From: Perlabentimonas sp034003245
Lineage (GTDB): Bacteria; Bacteroidota; Bacteroidia; Bacteroidales; Tenuifilaceae
Assembly (NCBI GenBank): GCA_034003245.1
Contig: JAVEYY010000020.1
Coordinates: forward strand, 16,278 to 80,277
Direction: 5' to 3'
DNA length: 64,000 nt
The position numbers were made by a program, and so were the translations under genes. The notes below the pieces were generated by a model. That model ran no database searches, was not told where the DNA came from, and was given only the letters and a program-made list of their open reading frames with translations. Shown here piece by piece: positions 11,101 through 19,000 of this stretch; the stretch's first letter is position 1; every line of letters starts with the position of its first letter.

Positions 11101-11410
11101 CATCGAATCGGAGTTGGAAGAGATCGAGTTTATTTTCAATGGTCATTCGCCAAAGGCTAGCCGCGAGGAGTTGCCTCCTGCCGACATGCCATTGAACCAG
11201 CGGTTACGTGATATCGTTTATACCCAAATCAATAGTACTTCCGATATCACTGGTACTTCAAAAATGCAATTCGATATATTAAAGGATGAGTTTCCTCCTG
11301 TGCTTGAGCGTATCAGAAAGGTTGCTGAGGAGATGATGCTGAAGGCGCGCAAAATGATGGACGAGAAGGATGCTCCCTACACAAGGGGACGCATTCCAAC
11401 CTGGATGTAG
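8108..11410 (+). CDS. Large secreted Asp-box (BNR/VPS10-like) beta-propeller protein
   Basis: 1100 aa with a clear signal peptide (ALFLLSSSVVVAQ, cleavage near residue 29). At least ten Asp-box motifs are visible, for example KTVNGGKSW, KTTDGGENW, KSEDAGKTW, RSTNRGESW, VTVDGGKTW, RSDDRGNTW, VTEDAGKTW and KSTDKGKTW, spread over residues ~80-740. They build one or two sortilin/VPS10-type beta-propellers. Residues ~840-940 look like an immunoglobulin-like FlgD-type segment, and the last ~150 residues are helical. Such proteins are often labelled glycosyl hydrolase, but no catalytic site is evident, so binding or scaffold roles are as likely. It is probably a single gene: 177 bp separate it from the receptor and a strong terminator follows. 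Confidence 0.82.
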   Translation: MKQTSICLRVCISVMLALFLLSSSVVVAQKINTKPAKEEVKDSLVNSTLVSGLKFRGIGPAFTSGRIGDFAVNPNNHSEFYVAVASGHIWKTTNKGITFKPVFDNYGAYSIGCLAMDPSNSNVVWAGTGENNHQRALGYGNGVYKTVNGGKSWKNMGLKESRQIGMILIDPRNSNVVYVAAEGSAWGPGGDRGLYKTTDGGENWEKVLNVSENTGINNIICDPRNPDILYASSEQRRRHVFTKIGGGPETALYKSEDAGKTWRKLTDGLPKEHMGGMGIAISPQNPDVLYAIIEAANDAGGFFRSTNRGESWVKMSDHTSSGQYYNEIFCDPVQFDKIYSVETYSHVTVDGGKTWSVVSHKERHVDDHALWIDPNDNKHVMIGGDGGIYITYNVDEGDWNFVSNLPVTQFYRVTTDNAEPFYNVYGGTQDNNTLGGPSQNTSSGGVSSEEWIVTVGGDGFWARVDPTNPDIVYSESQYGNLVRYDKKSGERINIQPQPRKGEQTYRWNWDSPLIISPHSPSRLYFAANKVFRSDDRGNTWQVISDDLTAQIDRNTWPVMGKYWSVDAVMKDVSTSLFGTIVSLDESPVKADLIYVGTDDGVIQVTEDAGKTWRKVASFPGVPDQSYVSDVFASRFNENVVFATIRNYKRDDLKPYVLKSTDKGKTWKSISANLPENGPVHTIEQDFVKEDLLFVGTEFGAFFSINGGESWVQLKSGLPSIAVYDLAIQQRESDLVLATFGRGFYILDNYAPLRELTGEFPKVESHLFGVKDAKLFIQTSKKYGQGSTFFTAPNPEFGATFTVYLKEVPKMKKAIRQEMEKKLFKESKPIPQPTLKELEDEKREVPPYLLVTIRDVEGDVVRTITQKPSKGIQRFNWDLSYDNTRPQNANRFNPMARNRGSIYVMPGIYSVEVAMVHNGVVKPLAKPESFSVKSLNNTTLPAKSRVEMVAFQREVSKLSKAMVGAMQLTNDLKSEVVVMKQTALTLASAHTELMPFLASIESELEEIEFIFNGHSPKASREELPPADMPLNQRLRDIVYTQINSTSDITGTSKMQFDILKDEFPPVLERIRKVAEEMMLKARKMMDEKDAPYTRGRIPTWM

Positions 11411-11426
11411 TAAAATCATTTCAATT

Positions 11427-11468
11427 AGAATAGGTGCGGTTTTTGATATAGCCGCACCTATTCTTTTT
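11427..11468 (+). terminator. Intrinsic terminator after the BNR protein gene
   Basis: A perfect 13-bp stem (11427-11439 with 11452-11464) closes a 12-base loop and runs into a short T tract. It lies 17 bp after the stop codon at 11410. The stem is symmetric and could also stop leftward transcription. Confidence 0.85.
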
Positions 11469-11545
11469 AGTTAAAAAAATTTCCAGTTTAGTGGCAGTAA
11501 GAAGAAATTTATGGAAAATTATTTACCCCTATTAGTTGTATGATC

Positions 11546-12952
11546 TCAAATTGATATTGGTAGTTCAACGCGCACGAGTGTGCCATTGTTTGCAACCGAT
11601 TCGAATTCTATTTCGCCTCTATGCTCCTTAATTATCCGGTAGGTAATGGATAGTCCCAGGCCAGTGCCTTTTCCTGGATCCTTGGTAGTGAAAAAAGGCT
11701 CGGTAACCCGCCCAATAATTTCATGGCTAATCCCTTTGCCACTATCATGAACCTCAATTAAAATCTTATTTTTACCAATAAGAGGAAGGGTTTTGATCCT
11801 AATTGTTCCCTTACCATCAATAGCCTGCAGTGAGTTGGTAAGGATGTTTAGAAATGCATGGTGCAAGTTTGCCACTTTGCCCTTTACTTTTGGGGTGTTT
11901 GCATCGTACTCCTTGACTATTTCCACCCTGTCGAAAATTTGATTATTAAGCATTATCAGACAGTTGTCGATAATGGAGTGTATGCAACACTCTTTGGTTG
12001 TTTCGCTGTTCTTTTGGCTAAACTGGTTAAGGCTATTTACTATGCTCGATATCCTTTCGATACCTGATGTAATGCTGTTTAGTAGCACTGGAGCCTCATG
12101 GAATTGATTGTCGGGATTGGTATTGAAATATTTCTCCAGACCGAGGTAGGCGCCCATAATAAAGTTTAACGGATTGTTGATTTCGTGGGCAACACCAGCG
12201 GTAAGCGTTCCAAGTGAGGCCATCTTTTCGGCCTGAAGCAAGTGCGACTGAGTCTCCTTTAGGTGTTGAAGGGTGGCTTTAAGCTCCGAAATTTGGTTAA
12301 TTATAATGTTGTTTTTTTCGTAAAGCTCGTCGTTGGCCGCTCGTAGCTCCTCTATGGCAGCGTTCAGGTCGTGTGTTTTCTCTTGCACCAATCGTTCCAG
12401 ATTATCCCTGTGCTCTTTTAAATCTTCGTGCAGCTTGGCATTCTGAATGGCCACGGCCAGCTGGTTTGCTATGGCTTGTCCGAGTTCAATCTCGTGTTGC
12501 TTGTATTTTCTGGAGCTATTGCATGTACCTAGGATCAATACGCCAAGTACTTCATTCTTGAGTATAAACGGCAGGAAGACCAAACTTCGTAGATTCCGCA
12601 TTTCCACAATGCTTCGCTCCGAGGGCGAAAGGTTGGCTGTGTGAGTATCGTCGACAACGTGGAATTTATGCGTTTCAATGGTGGCCTTGATGTGTGGATG
12701 GTCTTCGATGGCTGCTATTCTCACCTCGCGTGGTATGCCCGGCGGTAGTTGAGGTGTGGTGGCCCCGAGGTGCACCTCCGTGTCGCTTTGCAGCAGGTAA
12801 AGTGCTGCCGACTCAATGGCCAGTAGTTCCGACATACCATCGCTGATTACCTGTAAAACATCCTCAAGCACAAGCGTGCTTATAATACTCTGATTAATTT
12901 TGATAAGGATGTTTAATTCGCGAACACTTTCGGGAATAAACGGCTTACCCAT
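11546..12952 (-). CDS. GAF-domain sensor histidine kinase (orphan, soluble)
   Basis: 468 aa without transmembrane helices. Residues ~15-175 form a GAF domain (ILGTCNSSRKYKQHEIELGQ near its end), followed by a long coiled coil (~175-240) and a kinase core with H-box AHEINNPLNF (His near 256), an N-box region with NSLQAIDG, G1 DSGKGI and G2 GKGTGLGLS. The HEINNPLNF form matches the same subfamily as the PAS kinase at 27154. It probably senses a small cytoplasmic molecule or redox state through GAF. It follows another kinase (13033-14775) in the same direction with 80 bp between; neither has an adjacent response regulator. Two palindromes sit just upstream of its start. Confidence 0.9.
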   Translation of the reverse strand: MGKPFIPESVRELNILIKINQSIISTLVLEDVLQVISDGMSELLAIESAALYLLQSDTEVHLGATTPQLPPGIPREVRIAAIEDHPHIKATIETHKFHVVDDTHTANLSPSERSIVEMRNLRSLVFLPFILKNEVLGVLILGTCNSSRKYKQHEIELGQAIANQLAVAIQNAKLHEDLKEHRDNLERLVQEKTHDLNAAIEELRAANDELYEKNNIIINQISELKATLQHLKETQSHLLQAEKMASLGTLTAGVAHEINNPLNFIMGAYLGLEKYFNTNPDNQFHEAPVLLNSITSGIERISSIVNSLNQFSQKNSETTKECCIHSIIDNCLIMLNNQIFDRVEIVKEYDANTPKVKGKVANLHHAFLNILTNSLQAIDGKGTIRIKTLPLIGKNKILIEVHDSGKGISHEIIGRVTEPFFTTKDPGKGTGLGLSITYRIIKEHRGEIEFESVANNGTLVRVELPISI

Positions 12953-12971
12953 TGTGGTGTTTTTTTATTCA

Positions 12972-12999
12972 CACTAAGTTAGTGAAAATATTAATATTT
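12972..12999. promoter_or_regulatory. Two adjacent palindromes upstream of the GAF kinase
   Basis: CACTAAGTTAGTG (12972-12984, odd palindrome, six-base arms) is followed directly by AAATATTAATATTT (12986-12999, perfect 14-base palindrome). They lie 20-47 bases upstream of the kinase ATG at 12952. They could be an operator or a weak hairpin; the AT-rich one could arise by chance. Confidence 0.3.
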
Positions 13000-13032
13000 C
13001 AACTTTAAAAACTTCGTAAGCAATACGAAAAG

Positions 13033-14775
13033 TTAAGTAGAGAGGGGTAAAGTGAATATAAATTGACTTCCTTTACCCACTTGACTTTTAACCCAAATTC
13101 GGCCACTTTGCTTTTCAATTAGCATTTTGCAAAGTGGTAAGCCAAGTCCCGAACCTCTTTCTCCGTCAGTTCCTCGGGTGGTGTAATTCGAGTTAGTACC
13201 CCATATTTTGATAATCATATCTTTGTCAATACCAACACCTGTATCTGTAATTGTGATTATAGCGCTATCATTATCCTTTTTTGCATCGATGGTAACCTTA
13301 CCATTTTGCGAAGTAAATTTGATGGCGTTTGAGATTAGGTTGCGAAGTATAGTTTTAAGCATGTTAACATCGGCTTTAACTTTTAAATCAATATCTACAA
13401 TACAGCTAAATTGAATGTTTTTTGGTGTGTCAATAAAAACTGAAATGGAATCTTCGCAAATATTTTTTAATGAAATTGTTTCAGGCGAGTATGGTAGTTT
13501 CCCCGCTTGCGACTTCCCCCAAAGCAATAAGTCCTCTAGCAGAGTATAAGTTTTACGCGATGTGCTCCAAATAATGAATAAATACTCTTTTGTTTTGCTC
13601 AGCCCGAAGTTGTCAATTTCTTTGTAAAGTAGCTCGGAGAAGCCCATAAGCGAAGAGAATGGAGTTCTTAAATCGTGGGCAATTATTTGAAAAAACTGAT
13701 CCTTGTCGGCATTTAGTTTGGTTAATTCCCTGTTTTGCTCCTTGATTCGCCTGTTAAAACGAATAAAAAAGAAAAGTATGGTAGAAGCAATCGGGATGAA
13801 TATTAAGCCTAGGATTTGCCGGAACCGAAAGTTTCTGAAAAAATATCTGATATTGCTATCGGTGTCGTAAGTAATAATGTAGGCTGCCGGAATATTCTGC
13901 ATATTGTTAATGGGGATAAAGTTAACCGTGTAATATTGCCCCTTAACATTATAGTAGGTGGTGAACCGTTTGTTTTGCGCAAGATCATCTTGTATTTTAA
14001 CTTTCAAGCGGCTATCAATTGTTTTAAATAGACCGCTGGAGTCAGTTTGGTAGTGGGAGAATTGTTTCTCAATGTAATAATTATCAGATAGAAGCGAAAT
14101 CTCATAGTTGTCTTGTTCATCTTTAAAAACAGTTGTAAGCACCATCTCTTTTTTTATGGCTAATGTTGACTTTTTCGTTCCAAGTTGTCCTAGTTGATAG
14201 CTAATGGCTTCATAGGAGAAGCTAGTCTCTACCGTTCCAATGTGCTGTCCATTGAATGAAAGCGGGTAGACATATCTAAATCCATTATATATTTTCCCTT
14301 CCTCAAACCCCTTGGCAATCTGTTTAGTTTGGTTGCTATACTTTACAGAGTATCGATAATTGGTTAAGTCGTCGCCAAACCTTTCGGGGCGGTGAAAGCG
14401 AAGGAAACTATGGTTGTTGGGTAGATGAAAATGCAGCTGTTTAATATTTATCTGCTTTATCTGTTCGTAAGTGGGCTGTAGCATGGCGTATAGGCTGTCT
14501 CTTACTGCTTTCTTGCCGCAACTGTCGGATGAGCAGGCTTTGGCAAATTGAGCAAGGATTTTGGGTTGATTAACCACCTGGTTGAATAGAATATCGCTAA
14601 CCAGATTGTATGTATTTATTGCTGAGTTAACCTTAACCTGAGCATGCTTGTTCTGTTCGGAGAGATATTGTGAAAGTTGAATGTTAAAACTTCTTACTGT
14701 TAATATGTGGAAAATCCATCCGGCAGTAACCGATATGAGTATAATGATAAGTATTGGGCTAAATCTTTTATCCAT
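13033..14775 (-). CDS. Cache-domain transmembrane sensor histidine kinase (orphan)
   Basis: 580 aa. One helix (~8-27) and a second (~335-358) enclose a ~300-residue periplasmic sensor. The stretch FHLPNNHSFLRFHRPERFGD followed by a later NGFRYVYPLSFNGQHIGTVE resembles the double-Cache (dCache_3-type) ligand-binding family. The cytoplasmic part has H-box AHDLRTPFSS (His near 367), N-box NLISNAIKFT, G1 DTGVGI and G2 GSGLGLPLC. It should detect an extracellular small molecule and signal to an unlinked regulator. The GAF kinase follows 80 bp downstream, so the two may be co-transcribed. Two TAnnTTTG-like boxes (TAAGTTTG at 14870-14877 and TATATTTG at 14884-14891, leftward) lie about 100 bp upstream without clear -33 elements. 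Confidence 0.9.
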   Translation of the reverse strand: MDKRFSPILIIILISVTAGWIFHILTVRSFNIQLSQYLSEQNKHAQVKVNSAINTYNLVSDILFNQVVNQPKILAQFAKACSSDSCGKKAVRDSLYAMLQPTYEQIKQINIKQLHFHLPNNHSFLRFHRPERFGDDLTNYRYSVKYSNQTKQIAKGFEEGKIYNGFRYVYPLSFNGQHIGTVETSFSYEAISYQLGQLGTKKSTLAIKKEMVLTTVFKDEQDNYEISLLSDNYYIEKQFSHYQTDSSGLFKTIDSRLKVKIQDDLAQNKRFTTYYNVKGQYYTVNFIPINNMQNIPAAYIITYDTDSNIRYFFRNFRFRQILGLIFIPIASTILFFFIRFNRRIKEQNRELTKLNADKDQFFQIIAHDLRTPFSSLMGFSELLYKEIDNFGLSKTKEYLFIIWSTSRKTYTLLEDLLLWGKSQAGKLPYSPETISLKNICEDSISVFIDTPKNIQFSCIVDIDLKVKADVNMLKTILRNLISNAIKFTSQNGKVTIDAKKDNDSAIITITDTGVGIDKDMIIKIWGTNSNYTTRGTDGERGSGLGLPLCKMLIEKQSGRIWVKSQVGKGSQFIFTLPLST

Positions 14776-14999
14776 TTATTTCTTGAGGATAGGATGATAA
14801 TAATGCTGTGAATATTCCAGTTTATTATTGTAAACCCATGTTTTATTGCTTGTGTTTGTATAGGTCTGGCAAACTTATTTACTCAAATATATAAAAATAG
14901 CACGTATTTAAAATAGTATTTAAAGTAGTTTTTGTATAGCTATTTTGATAATAGGGTTCAATGATAATTGTTATTGTGAGAATGAATTTTTCCCTACTC

Positions 15000-15623
15000 T
15001 TAAGCAAATTTGATATTCTGTTTGCCTATTATCCAAAGGGAAAGTCCATGGACAAATGTTATGGGGAGTATCAAAACTCCAACTATTTGAATCCACAGCT
15101 CGAAGAGCAAGGTGCTATCCTGGTATGGCTTGCCATGCAATCGCGAAATAAACGCGCTGTAGGGAATCCCGTACATATTTGCAGCCATCATTACTTGAAC
15201 GGCCGATAGGAAAATGCTTGCTTTAACACTACCATACTCATTTACAACAACCTCGTATGCCTCCTTTGCTGGTATGCCTCTTGAATTAGCATAATGTTGT
15301 GCGAAGAAAATGGCTTTTGCCTCTTCGGGTTTTGTAAACTTGCTATCGCCCTCTAAAAAGCTGTTTATTTCCTCATTGCTCATGCCCTGGCGAAGTGCCA
15401 TTAGCGTATGCGCATATGAGCATGCAGCGCAGCCATTTACCTCAGTTACAGCTAGCATTAATCGCTCGGTAAACTGCTTGTCAACTAACTTGCTCCTTTT
15501 GTTGCTAGCGAGTTTTACTAAAGCTCTCGGCAGGTAAATAAAGGCTACATACAGTTCACATAGATTATACTTTCGCTTGTATTCTACTCTGTTTTTTATT
15601 GATTCCGGTAGTTTAACTCTCAT
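15000..15623 (-). CDS. AhpD-like / carboxymuconolactone decarboxylase-family protein with C-terminal membrane helix
   Basis: 207 aa. The central helical region carries the AhpD-type redox motif NGCAACSYAH (CxxC plus His, residues ~72-80), known from alkylhydroperoxidase-like members of the CMD family. The last ~30 residues (VGVLILPITFVHGLSLWII) form a hydrophobic helix, which is unusual for this family and would tether the protein to the membrane. It follows the small Cys/Trp protein by 35 bp in the same direction, so the two may act together. A peroxidase or thiol-redox role is likely from the motif; the substrate is unknown. Confidence 0.82.
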   Translation of the reverse strand: MRVKLPESIKNRVEYKRKYNLCELYVAFIYLPRALVKLASNKRSKLVDKQFTERLMLAVTEVNGCAACSYAHTLMALRQGMSNEEINSFLEGDSKFTKPEEAKAIFFAQHYANSRGIPAKEAYEVVVNEYGSVKASIFLSAVQVMMAANMYGIPYSAFISRLHGKPYQDSTLLFELWIQIVGVLILPITFVHGLSLWIIGKQNIKFA

Positions 15624-15658
15624 AAGTTTACTTTGGTTACTTCGAAAATACAGGTTGT

Positions 15659-15847
15659 TTACAGATACTTTCGTAGCTGATATTTTTGCGCAACCGACAC
15701 TCTTTCATCTTCGCTAAACGACGACATGTAGCCTTTCCAACCGGGGCAAAAGTTAATGTGCCACCTCCAGAAACGACCAGCAAATGATTTGGGTTTTGCA
15801 TCGTACTTTACCCTCATGGGGCAATTCTCACAATTCTGTTCTGCCAT
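15659..15847 (-). CDS. Small conserved Cys/Trp-rich protein of unknown function
   Basis: 62 aa from the ATG at 15847; an upstream ATG at 15874 would add nine Lys-rich residues that look like untranslated leader. The sequence starts MAEQNCENCPMRVKYD, then RFWRWHINFCPGWKGYM, then a charged helical tail. CxxC plus a third Cys before PGWK suggests a metal or redox site. I recall similar short proteins in other Bacteroidota but know no function. It lies 35 bp upstream of the AhpD-like gene in the same direction, which suggests a linked redox role. The composition, conserved-looking aromatic core and placement support a real gene. Confidence 0.75.
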   Translation of the reverse strand: MAEQNCENCPMRVKYDAKPKSFAGRFWRWHINFCPGWKGYMSSFSEDERVSVAQKYQLRKYL

Positions 15848-15968
15848 TTTTGTCTTTTTTTTGATGATTTGCAATTCAGTATATCTGTCTGAAAACTAGA
15901 GCAAGTTAGTAATCTTTAAGTTTCGATTTTTACTTCGATAAGTTTTTTTTGATTAAATACTAAGGCAG

Positions 15969-16013
15969 AAAACCAATCAGGTGGTATTTTATGGATACCA
16001 CCTGATTGGTTTT
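15969..16013 (-). terminator. Strong intrinsic terminator after the alpha-2-macroglobulin gene
   Basis: A perfect 19-bp stem (15969-15987 with 15995-16013) closes a 7-base loop. Read leftward it lies 27 bp after the stop of the A2M gene, and the stem itself ends in a T run. It separates that gene from the small Cys/Trp protein. Confidence 0.85.
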
Positions 16014-16039
16014 ATTTGTTTTTCGGTTTTACTTGGGTT

Positions 16040-19000
16040 TTATTGTAGAGTAATCTCAACCCAGTTACCCGACCGACGGGCGTTTATTGAGTTATCGTAC
16101 ATGGCTTCGCACGATACTCCTGGCATGTAGTATTTACCCTCGTAGGCTGCATTAAACCTAATTAAAAATGATTTTGCTTGTCCTCGAGCCAAGTTAAAGT
16201 AGGTGTAAACCCTGTCGTCGCGGATATCCTGATAATCGAATGGCGATGAGCGTAACGAGGCATTTTGCCCCTCGTCTAATCGGCTGGTGCGGATTTCCCA
16301 ACCCGAGGGAACCACCATCGAGAGTATAAGCTGCTCCAAATCGCCTCCTGTTCCCGGATTGTATACCCGAACCTCGCAGTAGAAATCGGTTCCCTGCGAA
16401 ATCTTCTCGGGCGATATTGCCGACCCGTTCATTAGGAAAAATTTAACCTCCAGGTTCAGGTTGTTGCTCTGCTCAACTTCGTATCCACCCACAGGGGTTC
16501 CCTGTGTGATTAGTCGGGCATATAGTATTCCCTTGCCTGTGTTCTTCACTTCAATCTTGTCGGAGCCAGCCTGAACCGGTTCAAAAGGATATTGTAGAAC
16601 CGTTTGTTTCGATTGGAAATTAGACGCTTTTTTCCCATGAATAGCTACTTGGGCGTTAACACCATCGGACGATTTGCTGGCATCCGCAAATTTGGCAAAA
16701 CTCTGAAGGCTAAATGAGATCTCCTGTGTGCTCATCCAGCTATTGGAGCTAAGCCTGTTCGATAGCTGTATCAGCAGCGGGAATGCCTTGTCGAAATCGC
16801 CAAGTAGGATTAGCGTTTCGGTAATCATTGCCAAATCCCGATACTGCGAGCCGTAGGTGTACGATTGTTCGCGATAATTCTTTACTTCGGCTGGAACGCC
16901 ATTTACGAGCGAACGTGCTGCCTCGGGGTTTCCCGCAAGGATATAAGCTGCAGCTAATCGCCATTTGGCAGCAACCCCTAAATTTGCGCTTTCGCGCAGG
17001 CGGTTCATTGCACCCATATCGGCCGATTTGGCTAGGGCCAGCGTGTAAAGCCTATAGGCTTGCATCAGGTCGTTGTTGTAGTATCGACTTTGCTGATTGG
17101 GCGACCAGTTTTGCGCTACGCGCAGGGTGCTGCGTTTCCATCCATCGAGAACCGATGATGAAACGGAGTAACCCATCCTCTGCGCCTCAAGCATAAAATG
17201 TCCGGCGTAAATGCTTCCCCACTCATCGGGGTACGAGCCACCTGGCCAAAGCGATAATCCACCATCGGGCGTAACAAAATTCCTCATCGTGCCCAATGCA
17301 GCCCGCACATTTTGCTCGGCAGCTTGTTTTGTGTTGGCATCTACCTCGGCTAGCTTGCTTATGAAAAGTTGGGGAAATGCTTTTGATGTAGTTTGCTCAA
17401 GGCATCCGTGAGGATAGCCAACCAGATACCAAATCCTGTCACCAAGATTTATTGGAGGCAATGTGCTCAGCTCAATTTTCGCTTTATTGGTGCCTCTCAT
17501 GCCAAACGCATTGTACTTAGCGATCCAGCTTTCGCCAGCTTTTAGGGCCGAATCCATTACCATTGTCATGGGCGGATTGGGGTTACGGACATTGAGCTCA
17601 ATCTCGTGCGATGCCTTTTCCTTGCCGCTTTCAGCAATAACTTTCAATTTGCCAACACCAAGTTGAGAGGCAACCTTAAGGTTGAATCGGATTACTTGAT
17701 CGCCTACATTGTCAAATTTTATGGTTTGCTCTTTCCCTCCTTGGATTTTGAGCAGATCATTTGCCTCAACACGAACCTTTACCTGTTTCACATTCTGATC
17801 CATTGCAAAAACGGTAACTGGGAGCACAACCTCCTCCTCGGGGCCAAGCACGCGGGGTAGTGTTGCTAAAACCATAAGGGGTTTGCGCACTGGAACCGTT
17901 TTTTCGGCTGAGCCATAAGCTCCCTCTTTGGCTGCAACGGCCATTAATCGTACTGAACCAACGTAGTTGGGCATGGTAAAGTCGATTCGCTTACTCTTTC
18001 CCTTTTCCACTTCAAATGGGCCAAAATACCTTACAACCGGTTTAAACCGGTTTGCGGTTTGGTCGCCCGATCCGGTGGCTTCATCGTCGCCACCAATGGA
18101 GATAATCCGCTGCATCTTTCCTGCTGAAGCGCCCATCACCAGCTCGTAAAGATCCCAGGTGCGAACGCCCAGTGCCTCGCGGGCGTAGAAACTTTTCCAT
18201 GGGTCTGGGGTGCGAAATCGGGTTAGATCGAGGAGCCCATCATCAACCATTGCCAGGTTAAAAGCCATGGGTTTTCCATCTTTCTCTGTCACCGTTATCG
18301 ACACTTTCTGCTCTGGTTCAATTACATCGGGCATGGCGATAACAGGTGTAAGATGAGTTAGGGGATTCTCAACGCCAATGGGCGTAATTCCATACATTCT
18401 GATGGGTAGGTCGTTGGCGGTTTGGCCATGAGGTTGAATCAGCATGGCACTAATAAACACGTTGGGTGCCATATCGGCCGAGGCCAGGAATGAGAACTGG
18501 GTCTCACCTGCTTTGGCATTTATCCAATGGCTTTGTAGCACTTTTATTCCGTTTTCGATGGTGAGGAATATTTTACCGCCTTCGGAGCTGGGAATGGTTG
18601 TCGTTACGGTTTCGCCCACGTTGTATCGTTCCTTGTCGGTGGCAAATACCAGCATAGTGCTGGCTTCGGGTGTCGATTTGCGATCGCGCGAAACCCACCC
18701 CGGCCAATCGAAGTAAACAACTGTCCCTGCTGCGTGGCCTCCGTCGTCATCGGAAACACGAATAAGGAAACGGCCCCATTCGGGGTTGTTGATCCTAAGG
18801 TTATACTTGGCCTCGCCTTTGGTGTTTGTGGTTACCGTTCCCTTGCTTACTGGACGATTGTAGCTGCTCGACACGTAGTTCGATAGATCCTCGCTGCCTC
18901 TGTGCCACCACCAGCGCCAGTCAATTTTGTAAACCTCAACGTTGAGGTTTTGTTTCGATACGGGTTTTCCTTCGGAGCTGATAAGTACAATATCTACTAC

